A program made the translations under genes and the position numbers. The notes below the pieces were generated by a model. It did not search any database. It saw nothing but the letters and a program-made list of their open reading frames with translations, and had not been told where the DNA came from. A DNA stretch of 64,000 nt from Leidyana gryllorum EB-2025a (Eukaryota; Apicomplexa). Below, in pieces: positions 21,301 through 30,467 of the stretch (positions are counted from its first letter, which is position 1; each line of letters begins with the position of its first letter). The stretch is taken from contig JBLWGC010000213.1 in the NCBI GenBank assembly GCA_048772705.1, positions 372,001 to 436,000 on the forward strand, read 5' to 3'.

Positions 21301-23291
21301 CTGAGTTGGGATCAAAGGTGAACCCGCCATGGTGCAATTGCTGATTGAAGCCAGCGATCACGGAAGCCTGGCCGAAGGCAGTGATCTCGCCCTGAAGAGG
21401 GATCTCAGACCAGGTGCCTTCCTGGAAGCTGAATAACCAAACGTCAGACAGGATTTCTACACGGCCTTTGGGCGAGCTCTTGTGGATGCCACCCGCCACG
21501 TAGAAGCCAATCATTTCACACTCTTCGGGATTGTCGGTAGCCTCCTTGAGCACTATTCCAGAACTGTGGAAAGCGCGTTTGGGAGGCCAGGCGCCTCCAT
21601 TGTGCGGAATTTGGATCCACTTGGCGTTTGTGAGGTCTAAAGCATACATGTCTTCGAATACGGCGAAGTCAGAGTCGGTCAAGGCATCCCTAGCTTTGGG
21701 GAAGTCGACTGGCTCGCTGCAGCCTCCGAATACCAGAAGCACTTCATTCTGGATGTCTAAGGCTTTGATATCACCAGCCATAGCGACGCTGGACCCACAA
21801 GCGACCGTGGGAGCGCTCCCTGTGACATTTCGACTTTCACACCGAAAATCGCATTGGTTAATCATTGATAGGACTTGCCAGCCGTTTTCAAGCTTTCGTG
21901 GCCTGTGAAATAGGGGTAATGGCAGACGAGGCGGGCCGGGAGTGACTCACTGGCGGTACGGGGTGAAGCTGAACGAGGACTCTTGGATTGCCCCGCCGAT
22001 GACCATCCACACGCCGCCGAGATCCAGTGTGTGATGACCTGTGCGGAGGGGCATGCCATCGCTGCCGGGCAAGTCCACCCAGAAAGGCGTTTGATACGAT
22101 GTGGAAACATTACGCAGATAACTTGGAAGACGTGGATGAGCGTTGAAGAAAGAAGCTTGTTCTTCGGGAGTTTTGAACAAGTAACTGGGTGGCGGAAAGC
22201 CAGAGGAAGAAGATGCAGCCGAACCAAAGTACGACCGAAGCGATTCTGTTGCAGCAGGCGGATCGGAGAGACGGACGGGCGCAGCTGGTCGCTCATCGGT
22301 GGGTCGTTGTTGGCCAGAGGGAGATATCGAGTTCATCAGCTCTTGTCTCCTTCCCACAGAACGAATCACTGACCTCAAGGTACTGTACCCCGTTATGTGC
22401 GTCAGGTGAGAGTATAACTTGGGCAAAGATATCTCGTTCTGTAGGAAATGGAAGACCACCTGATTTATTTGCTCTCGCTGCTCAGCCGTTGTCACATCTT
22501 CGGACAAAAGTGTGCTGAGAACCCCTAACAGCGTGGGACGCGACGACTGCTGTCCCTGCTGTTGCGTAGTCTCCCACCCGGGAAGTCCAACTTTGGTGGC
22601 TCGACCCAATCTGGACAACCGCAGTTACGTCGCACAAGTGTGTTAAAAGACTTACTCAGCTTCGAACTCCTGATGAGCGTCCATTGCCCGTCTCAAAGCT
22701 TCTTGCATGTCATGTCTACAGAGCAGTGTGAGCGACAGAGCGTTATGACGGAACTCACGTCTGGAACTCAGGTATCTTGCACTCAATGGCTATGACCCGG
22801 CAGCTGGGCATCGAGGGCAATGCACCGGACTGTTGAGAATTGCTGTCTCCAGCCGGCTGCCGCCCCTCTTCTCTATGTAGTACGTACACAACGCGCACGT
22901 CGGGCACCGAACGAGGGGCATATACCTTAATAAGGAAGCGATGACACAGGCAGAACGGGTGGGAGACAGACATACTCGTTGATGAGTGCTCCACTGGCTC
23001 AACGGCCGAGTGTGCATAGTACCCTCGGTCACATCCAGAGGGGGATTTAGGTTCCGCCATAAACTGGAATCGACAGCAAAGACAACTGAATGGTCACTAG
23101 TGGACGCAACGCCTGAAGGAACCGTTATATGAAGTGCAACTTGACTTGAACTGACCGAGCGCAACGCGATGCGGCTCCGCGGGCTGCTCTGCCATCCCGT
23201 TGTTTCCAGGAAGCTCAGTGGTCGTGGGGGGAGGGTTCTCCGCCCGAATGGTCTCGGACAAGGGTGCGGTATTGTGGGAGTCGCCCTCCAT
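18395..23291 (-). CDS. MORC: Kelch-propeller / MORC-type GHKL ATPase fusion
   Basis: Nine exons (23156-23291, 23023-23112, 22759-22993, 22656-22715, 21951-22610, 21044-21902, 19180-20997, 18898-19126, 18395-18849) give about 1513 residues with all phases consistent. Residues about 330-790 contain Kelch-like units (LLVFGGCSEP, FYVAGG, TVLTGG, VLLLAGG, LLFHGG). A MORC ATPase follows: N-box region SVIGNLLENS (about 880), DDGRGL (about 915), YGMGLKFAFSRLG (about 955), TIGMALLSQ, and the S5-type EAGILLYYRERLIKRL. The Kelch and ATPase parts join through the intron at 20998-21043, which fuses GGITAAE to ETGESLLLLDL, itself Kelch-like. Apicomplexan MORC repressors share this architecture; they partner histone deacetylases and AP2 factors. 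No CW zinc finger seen. The 29-nt intron at 22994-23022 is the least certain join. Confidence 0.85.
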
Positions 23292-23317
23292 GAGCTGCAA
23301 AACTAGGATTTTTGACA

Positions 23318-24120
23318 CTACTTGTTTGATTCAGAACCTCCTCCTCCCCCGAAGCTGAACATGGCCGCTACTCGACGACGCCAGAATTCAAGTACCACTA
23401 CCACGCAGCAGTACAGAAAGAGTAAGATGGCCAAGATCATGAACCCCCACAAGACTATGATGGCCCAAGCTGCGAGCGGCTTCCCAGTGCCTCCTATACC
23501 ATAACTGATCTTCTCTGTTCGACGGGATGTGAGCGCACAACAAGCCTGAGGGAGTCAGTACCTTCACAAAACTCCCCTTGGAAGCCAGCCGCGCAGATAC
23601 AAAGGAAGCGCTTTTCCTCAAACGGGAAGTATTGGCACGTTCCTCCGTTTAAACAGGTAGTTTCCGTTAAGCAGGGGTCATTAAATCCTGTAAACGGCGT
23701 GAGTCGACCAGTCTCCGCCAACAAACGTACGTTCACAACGCCTTCCAGTGTATGATTCCGGACATTCACAACTGTACAGCTTGGGCCTGTTCGTAGAGAA
23801 TGGGGCTCTGGCAAGCAGCATTCCGTCGGCTTCAGGGCTCACGCTTCCTCATTGTAGCATATTCCGTCGTTTAGACAAACAGTGAGCCCGATGTCCTGGG
23901 CATAGTCACAAAGACTGACAACTGAACATAGCTGGTCGCTGGCGACACCCGTTCTCTCGGTCCTACCCTGACATATTTCGGTGGGATAAAGACTGTTAGG
24001 AGTATAACCGGTTTGACACAGACAGGTAACCGAATCGGAAGTGACCCGCAAACAGTATCCGTGAGCCCCACATGACGTAACGCCCACCACATCAGCCGGA
24101 CAAGCGCCCGTTAAGCTCAT
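23318..24120 (-). CDS. EGF-repeat single-pass surface protein
   Basis: Exons 23843-24120, 23731-23807, 23562-23687 and 23318-23514, at least 225 residues. Three EGF-like units by cysteine spacing: HGYCLRVTSDSVTCLC, then CLNDGICYN...CECPESYTGRRC (across a 35-nt intron), then CLNGGTCQYF...CICAAGFQGEFC. A transmembrane helix (AIIVLWGFMILAILLFLY) follows and a 30-residue cytoplasmic tail ending in a Gly run. No signal peptide follows the first ATG (24118-24120). The same frame upstream is hydrophobic (FLIAVSFTSIL) without an ATG, so the true start is probably in an exon antisense to the PNP oxidase gene. Likely a surface adhesin or receptor; partner unknown. Confidence 0.72.
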
Positions 24121-24160
24121 CGTGTGTGTTTTGGGCAAAATTGATGTGAAAGATACGGCT

Positions 24161-25423
24161 ATGAGAAAGCGGTCGAGTTACCGCCCAAATCAACCGACCT
24201 ATGCCAATCATCTCTTCCGGTCAGAGGCAGACGAGGAGGAGCTCGAGGTTGATTTATCCGTGCTGCGAATTCGAGCCGCTTCAGGAGTAGCTGTTCGAGT
24301 GACTGCAGCTCCTCATCCTCGCTTCGAAAAACGAGCCATGTCTGCCACCACCACCACAATGCCTCCCCATAGTGACAAAGTGACTCGTCGATCTAATCTT
24401 TCCCCTCGGGTACCGATCGGTTTGCACCCGCAGTTTGTCCGACGCGCCTCCTCGGCGGCTGCCCTAGAGTTAGACAATTCACTCTCCCTTCGTTCAGAGC
24501 TCAATAAGAGGTCCTATTCCTACCAACGGGCGCGACACCCTCCCAATTTTTCGCCCATGACTAATACATCGCCTACACAGGCACCCACTGAGCCTCGTAT
24601 CGACTCAGCTCTCTCCAAATGGCTGTCCTTCTACGGCAACTCTTCGGATGTCTACTCTACCTCTGATTTACATATGATGCGGCGAGAATACTCACCATCG
24701 AACGAATTGTCGCCTCGACACTTGCACACAAATTGTCCTCTCAAGTTATTGGGAGAGTGGATCGCGGCGGCTGTGAAAGCCCACAATGTGACTGAAGCCA
24801 ATGCGGCTACCTTATGCACGGTAGACGCTGATGGCTACCCCACTGGAAGAGTGGTCTTGATAAAGCAAATTACTTCAGAAGGCCTCGAATTCTACACAAA
24901 CTATGACAGTAATAAGGCTAGGGAACTGGAGGCGGGGCAGAACAAGGCTTCGCTGTGTTTCTGGTGGCCAAGCTGCGAGCGGCAAGTGCGCTTGCGAGGG
25001 GTCTGCGCAAGGCTCTATCCTGAGCAATCTGATGCCTACTTCAGAGTGAGGCCAGTGGCCTCACAAGTTGGTGCATGGGCAAGCAGACAATCCAAAGTTG
25101 CCCTCGGGGGACGAAGCGAAATTGACACAGCGTACCAGGCCAAGACGAAAGAGTTTGAAGGTCAGATTGTGCCACGTCCACCTCATTGGGGCGGTTTTGT
25201 CTTACGAGTAGATCAAGCGGAATTCTGGCAGGGGCGTCCCAATCGTATGCATGATCGTGTGCTATTCCGATTGCGCTCACCCACTGCCCCAACTCCCGCG
25301 CTGAAGCCCAAATTGACACCACGATCTGGCTCTCGTAACGAATCCGACGACCTCAGCTTCGACGAGAATGGCTACGCAGTCCTTCCTGGGGGCCGATGGG
25401 AAGTTGCACGCTTGTATCCCTAG
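24161..25423 (+). CDS. PNPO: pyridoxamine/pyridoxine 5'-phosphate oxidase with long N-terminal extension
   Basis: One intronless frame of 420 codons. The C-terminal 230 residues are the FMN flavin-reductase-like fold of PNP oxidase: GRVVLIKQI, FYTNYDSNKARELE, ASLCFWWPSCERQVRLRG, SQVGAWASRQS, FWQGRPNRMHDR and the C-terminal GGRWEVARLYP that closes the active site. It makes pyridoxal 5'-phosphate, the cofactor of CBS, ODC and aspartate aminotransferase encoded nearby. The first 190 residues are Arg/Ser/Pro-rich with no predicted fold; they could hold a targeting signal. Human PNPO is 261 residues, so the extension is unusual. A 30-residue Ser/Pro insert sits before the final strand. Confidence 0.93.
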   Translation: MRKRSSYRPNQPTYANHLFRSEADEEELEVDLSVLRIRAASGVAVRVTAAPHPRFEKRAMSATTTTMPPHSDKVTRRSNLSPRVPIGLHPQFVRRASSAAALELDNSLSLRSELNKRSYSYQRARHPPNFSPMTNTSPTQAPTEPRIDSALSKWLSFYGNSSDVYSTSDLHMMRREYSPSNELSPRHLHTNCPLKLLGEWIAAAVKAHNVTEANAATLCTVDADGYPTGRVVLIKQITSEGLEFYTNYDSNKARELEAGQNKASLCFWWPSCERQVRLRGVCARLYPEQSDAYFRVRPVASQVGAWASRQSKVALGGRSEIDTAYQAKTKEFEGQIVPRPPHWGGFVLRVDQAEFWQGRPNRMHDRVLFRLRSPTAPTPALKPKLTPRSGSRNESDDLSFDENGYAVLPGGRWEVARLYP

Positions 25424-25698
25424 AGATGTGTGTGTTTGCAGCAGATGGGACTATCTGCAATTTCGTCATTTGCATTGTGGCCGACAGCGGGCCTGCGGGT
25501 GGTACCAGGTGCAGCAGTAGTGTGCCACACGTCTCCACACACGCGCGTTTTTTCACGCCACACCCGGCGCCAGCCCATACGTGCCAAAAAACGACCCCGT
25601 CTCGCACACCATTGGAGACGTCCACACCTCTCACCCTTTGGTCTTCACCACCGGAATTGCTTAGTCCCTCCGGCTGATCATTTCCTTGTCGCCACACA

Positions 25699-28311
25699 AT
25701 GGATCGAACCAAATCGCACCTGCTGACAACACAGGTAACCCCGCAGTATGGTTGATATTTCGCGTAGGTGGCCTCGGCTTCCATACTACTGTTGTGGTCG
25801 CAACTAACGGGACTTCTCACGCATCTCGAACAAGATGCCGGCCTGCCGGAAGATCGACACATGAAGGACGCGGTCACCAGCTATCGTGAAAGCCCGCTAT
25901 GTTTGTCTCAATCGGTCACGTCGTCTTCTGAAGCACCTGAACCAACTGCACACTCAGCTTTTCCCGCAGAGGCCGCTGCTCAGGGAGACTTATCCGCCTC
26001 AGAACGGCGTTCGGCATCTTTACAACGGTCTCTCCTCTCTGCCTTCCAGAAATTAGAGGCCAAAGTCACTGAGAAAACTCAGACCTCGTTGTCAGAAGAA
26101 GTCACACCGAATATCGACGGAAGTTCGCTGAAAGAACAACATGGTGAGGGGAGTGCATGGCATACATCGCGTGTTTCTGCCGTTATTGAGCTTCACATGA
26201 CATTGATCACTCCTCTCAGATGCTGGGGTGGTATCCGCCTTTCTAAAGTCGAACATTGTAGATCTGCTGATTGAGTTTCTCGACGAGCTGCGGGAGATTC
26301 AGCTTCCGTCCCCCACGTCCACTAAGAGCATGGCAGACGACTCCACACGCCACGAGACTCTGGAACTCTCTTCATCATCCACGGATCGAATGGTAGATCG
26401 GTCTGATTCAGATGCGAGTTCCGAAGACGAGAGTCGTTTGCCTCTTCTAGAAACAGTTGACTCGCGGCACTTGATCTCTCACATCTTCAACAGTTCACTA
26501 TTCAACTTCTGCTTGGACCGAATCGTTGAAGCTCGCAATCGCTTTCACGCGAAGGAGCTGTTGCGAGCTGAGTACCGACCACCGGTCCCGGGGCCGCCCA
26601 CTCTAGGACTTCAATGCTTCAGCGTCAATCCCACTACCAGTGTCACCAATGGTAGCGAGCCATCAACTGAAATTCAGGTACTTGTGACTGCGCTTCTCGG
26701 AATGATGGTCTATGCAGCACCCACCTAAGGCTACTGATAGTGATCAAGCCAAGCGAATCCAACGTCTCACTGAACTGAAGCGCATTCGAGAGACAGAGTT
26801 GCGCGATCAGGCGAAAGCAAAGAGAAACTTGAAAGTACAGGTTTCTGCCCATATGTCTCTCTTCAGAGCTTTGGCTGATTTGGCTTCTTTCCCAATCGAA
26901 GTCATCAATGATGTGGATAGTGACGACACTGATCGTCAAATTACGTCATCCACCGAGCTCAATGATACCGAAACCGACTCAAGCACTGTGGACAAGTCGC
27001 GCGATCCGCGCGCAACGTTCCATAGACTTCCGAGAATGTTGCGCGGACGCCGTCCACGTGTTGCTGTACCCAATGTTCCACCTGAGATAGCTGCAGTTTT
27101 GAAGAAGGAGAAGCTGCACGGACTACAGGTCAAGAGGGCTGTCGAAGCTGTGGTAGCCTTGAAAGCTGAGCAGCTGGATTTGATAGTGGCCAACCTATCA
27201 CTGGAGAATATGCTTCAGGTAAAGTGGAAAGTGAAGAGGAATTGACAGTTGTGATGCAGTTTGAGAGAATGGCTAAACAAGAGTCCATGCTGGCTCACAC
27301 ACGACAACTCTCACAACGTCCGTCGCACATTCTCCGACCGCCGACAATTCAAGAGTCACCTGCTGAAAGTGACTATGTTCCGTCGTCCCAAATGAGATGT
27401 CGGAATATAGGAATGGTGAGTGTAGGGCATTTGACACCTAAAGCCTATCTTAACAGTATAATCAATTGGATCCTTTGATCCCACCGCCCAGAGGTGTGTC
27501 CCCAATGCTGCGACCACTCCAATCGTCTCCTCATGTGACAGGGAGCGATTATCATGTTGTCAGCCGGCCAAACTTTGCAGCCCCTGGCGACGACATGGGG
27601 CCTTTGTCACCCCCCTACTGTCAATATAGTGTTGGCTCTGCACCCTATGCGACTGTGCGGAGGCCCCTACCCCCGGCGCGTTGGTCTCCCGAAATGTTGA
27701 GTTGTCACCGACGCGGAGTTGAAAGAGTCCCGAGCTTGCGATACCCGGCGACCGGGGCACCAAATCACGTGCACCCGATGGCGCCCTTCGCGAGCTTCGG
27801 CCAAGGTCCATTCACTCATAGACATGATGCTGACGGATTTGTACCGACGGAGGTCGATGCTTCATCTGAGTGTGATGGAACTCATTTGCCTATTTCACCC
27901 CGCTTGGACGGTGGACTGCACGTTTGTTATCCCCATCAGCACAGCCGTCCTCACGGGGGTCTAACAGGATCGGGAACAGGTTTCCGGCAAAGACCATTCA
28001 GCATCAACAGGTCCCGAAGCTTCATGACGTATCAGCATCCCGAGACCGCCCGAGAACTTTGTCAATCCATGAGTGTCATGATCAATGACGGAGGGGAACT
28101 GACGCCTTCACAGACAATAGTGGAGGATGAAATACATCGCGGCATGGAGGAACGGACTGAGACGAATCATTCCGCTCGGGGGAGCTTAGCGACCCCGTCG
28201 CGGAAGTCGAACAAGGGGGGAGCCCTGGCTGTTTCGTGGTCAAGTGTCAAGAAGACGTTCCTGAATGTGACACGTGGTGCGAAGCACAAAAAAGAAGAGC
28301 TTGGGGAGTAG
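25699..28311 (+). CDS. unrecognised 793-residue protein with disordered C-terminal half
   Basis: Exons 25699-25734, 25768-26143, 26220-26677, 26718-27218, 27260-27415 and 27457-28311, all phase-consistent; intron 1 is 33 nt and intron 2 is 76 nt. The first exon codes only 12 residues. The N-terminal half is helical and HEAT/ARM-like in feel (SAFLKSNIVDLLIEFLDEL, SRHLISHIFNSSLFNFCLDRIV), followed by a basic coiled-coil (RIQRLTELKRIRETELRDQ) and a helix pair (PPEIAAVLKKEKLHGLQVK). The last 280 residues are Pro/His/Ser-rich and end with a basic stretch. I do not recognise the family. Confidence 0.72.
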
Positions 28312-28611
28312 GTCTATTGCGCCCTGCTTGATGGCTGCCTCCTCAGTCTGCTTCTCACTCCTACCGTTGCAAATCCACGTCCTCACCTCTCTCAGAACTT
28401 GATCTGCCCAGTGCTTGCACACCAGTATCTTCACACACAGACACTCAGCAGAGGCCACATGTATTCTGGTTTATCCCATAAATAGTCCGTGTGCAGGTGG
28501 CCGACGATTGGGAGAAGCTCTTAGCACTCATGGTACCATCTGCTAACACATTGGCCAGACTAGTTTGCGTGGAGGGGTTAACTTTTATTTGACCATAAGT
28601 GGATCTCCAGC
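28312..28611. other. about 300 bp without an assignable gene
   Basis: Between the stop of the plus-strand gene and the nearest supported minus-strand codon. Both strands hold only short open frames. On the minus strand two fragments look slightly protein-like (VCVKILVCKHWADQVLREV and a Ser-rich frame ending NTCGLC) but I could not join them to a start with a consistent splice. It may be 3' UTR or an unresolved small gene. Confidence 0.4.
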
Positions 28612-28845
28612 TCAGGGATGCTTCTTCTGATCTCTCTTGTCTCTCCAGCATGGTGCACACAACCCACAACAGAAGTTCAGATCTGACCTCTGGAGCTGAA
28701 CACCTTCATGTAACGTTGTTTTCGCATGAAATCTGGATTTATTGTTCGGTAGAATACAGAATGCTTGAAAAGCTCTGACGCAAAAAAGCACACCTACCAG
28801 CACTTGCCCCAATATGAAAGCACTAGTGACCTCCCCGGTGTTCCA
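28612..28845 (-). CDS. transmembrane, Cys-rich exon: alternative ODC tail or separate small gene
   Basis: Minus-strand open frame with a clear hydrophobic helix (SAFILGQVLVGVLFCVRAF), a polar stretch and a Cys-rich end (FCCGLCAPCW) before a stop at 28612. No ATG precedes it. The ornithine decarboxylase stop codon (TGTGTAAGT) is itself a perfect GTAAGT splice donor, and an acceptor (GACCCCAG) before WNTGEV would fuse this exon in frame to the ODC C-terminus through an intron of about 92 nt. Whether that splice happens cannot be told from sequence. Confidence 0.4.
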   Translation of the reverse strand, partial: WNTGEVTSAFILGQVLVGVLFCVRAFQAFCILPNNKSRFHAKTTLHEGVQLQRSDLNFCCGLCAPCWRDKRDQKKHP

Positions 28846-28934
28846 GCTGGGGTCGCGCAGTGCGGTCTGTGGGGGGTGGTGGCGACGTCCGCCTGTACAC
28901 AGGAAGGTTGAGTACCGAGGAGTGTAGGGTGTAC

Positions 28935-30101
28935 TTACACAAAGACACTCCTCAACGGAGGAAATCCATTAAATTCGACAGCTGAGTAGCTCGCGGTGTA
29001 AGCACCCGTGGACAACCAATACAACCGGTCCCCCATGGCGACATTTAGCGGGAGGTTGTATTTGTGTTGTTCGTACATAATATCCGCCGAGTCGCAGGTG
29101 GGCCCGGCGATAATTACCTCCTCAACCTCTCCCGTCTTCTCCGTATAGATGGGGAACTTAATGGATTCATCAAGAGTTTCGATGAGACCAGAAAACTTGC
29201 CAACATCTGTGTAGACCCATCTTTCAACTGCCGTACGGCTTTTGCGTGCGACTAGCACAACTTCTGAGGCCAAAACACCTGCATCTGCAACTAATGATCG
29301 GCCAGGTTCCAGGATAATCTCGGGAAGGTCGGTACCAAAACTTTCAGTGAGGTACCGCGTGATCTCGGACGCATAGACCGACAGTTCATTGGTCCGCGTC
29401 ATGTAATTGGCGGGGAAGCCGCCGCCTAAGTTGATCATTTTCAAATGAATGCCATCCTCTTCGCGAAGACGTTCGAATATGACCTTCACTTTAGCTAGCG
29501 CTGCATCCCATGCACTAATTTCACGTTGTTGGGAGCCCACATGGAAGCTGACGCCATACGGAATCAGCCCCAATTCTCTAGCAAGAATCAGCAGATCCAT
29601 AGCCATATCAGGCTGGCAACCAAATTTGCGAGAAAGAGGCCAATCTGCAGTGCTCGACCCTTCGGTCAAAATCCTAACGTATATCTTGCTTCCTGGCGCA
29701 GCTTTGGCGATGTTGCGTACGTCAGCTTCCGAGTCGGTGGCGAAGAGTCGAACCCCTTTCTCGTAGAATGATCGGACATCTCGTGACTTTTTGATTGTGT
29801 TGCCGAACGAGAGGCGATCGGGGGATACTCCCGACTTGAGGACTTTCTCCAACTCGTAGATCGAGGCAATGTCGAAGTTGGAGCCCTTTTCCGCCAGCAT
29901 ATCAACGATTTCATTCGCTGGGTTTGCTTTGACGGCGTAGTAGATTTTGGCGAAGGGAAAGCCCTTGACTAAATCGTCATAGGCCTTTGAGATAGTTGAT
30001 AAGTCGACGACAAGTACCGGAGTCTCCTGGTCATCAGCGCAAGCTTTGATCTGCTTGAACACCTCAGGAGGGTAATAATCGGCAATTTTGGCGACCGACA
30101 T
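28935..30101 (-). CDS. ODC: ornithine decarboxylase, bacterial-type
   Basis: One intronless frame of 388 codons. A fold-III PLP decarboxylase converting ornithine to putrescine: PLP lysine in YAVKANP, the glycine loop GGGFP, phosphate-binding EPGRS, and the active-site cysteine in PTCDSAD. It ends at FNGFPPLRSVFV, where alphaproteobacterial enzymes of this type end, and lacks the C-terminal PEST-like and antizyme features of animal ODC. The resemblance to alphaproteobacterial ODC plus the lack of coding introns among intron-rich neighbours suggests horizontal transfer; that is inference. A candidate 5'-UTR intron lies at 30116-30160 (GTGAGT...CGTTAG). See also the possible spliced membrane-anchor tail downstream. 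Confidence 0.93.
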   Translation of the reverse strand: MSVAKIADYYPPEVFKQIKACADDQETPVLVVDLSTISKAYDDLVKGFPFAKIYYAVKANPANEIVDMLAEKGSNFDIASIYELEKVLKSGVSPDRLSFGNTIKKSRDVRSFYEKGVRLFATDSEADVRNIAKAAPGSKIYVRILTEGSSTADWPLSRKFGCQPDMAMDLLILARELGLIPYGVSFHVGSQQREISAWDAALAKVKVIFERLREEDGIHLKMINLGGGFPANYMTRTNELSVYASEITRYLTESFGTDLPEIILEPGRSLVADAGVLASEVVLVARKSRTAVERWVYTDVGKFSGLIETLDESIKFPIYTEKTGEVEEVIIAGPTCDSADIMYEQHKYNLPLNVAMGDRLYWLSTGAYTASYSAVEFNGFPPLRSVFV

Positions 30102-30467
30102 ATCCGAGAATCACCCTAACGAGAGGGAGTGGCCACACCGCTGTGTATGAGACTACTCACCCTGCCCTCCAACTTCGGACCTTTTCCGCCTACCTCGCCA
30201 CGAAAACTTTTTACTAATCTCTATTCACAGATCCTTATTGAGGGCCTAACATCGCACGGCCAGGATTTTTCAATTGAGGAAACACCCATTAGGAGATTCT
30301 AGCAGGGTTTGCTCTACACCAGAACCTCCAACCTGGAGTCGCCTTCGGATTGGTCACCTCCTTGCGGAAGTGTCAGATGTCGGAGCGTACTTCCATAGTA
30401 ACGGCCTCTTCGCTGTCAAAATCAATCATTGAACTATCCTTGCCATGCCCGAGGCCAATTTCGATGT
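30102..30467. promoter_or_regulatory. 366-bp upstream region of ornithine decarboxylase
   Basis: One of the longest gene-free gaps in the window. It should hold the ODC 5' UTR and promoter. Seen here: a minus-strand intron-like unit 30116-30160 with donor GTGAGT and acceptor TTAG, 15 bp from the ATG. A plus-strand frame of about 50 codons (30147-30302) exists but I could not support it as a gene. The left part near 30480-30540 is G-rich on the plus strand. Confidence 0.4.

Noticed and set aside
28445-28669. Minus-strand 74-codon frame ending NTCGLC
   Set aside because: No ATG with a plausible context and no consistent join to the adjacent TM exon; left as unassigned sequence.
28935-30101. 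Bacterial contamination as the source of the ODC gene
   Set aside because: It sits in one continuous stretch between intron-bearing eukaryotic genes and has an intron-like unit in its 5' flank.
30147-30302. Plus-strand 51-codon frame upstream of ODC
   Set aside because: No homology, overlaps the probable ODC 5'-UTR intron, and composition is unremarkable.
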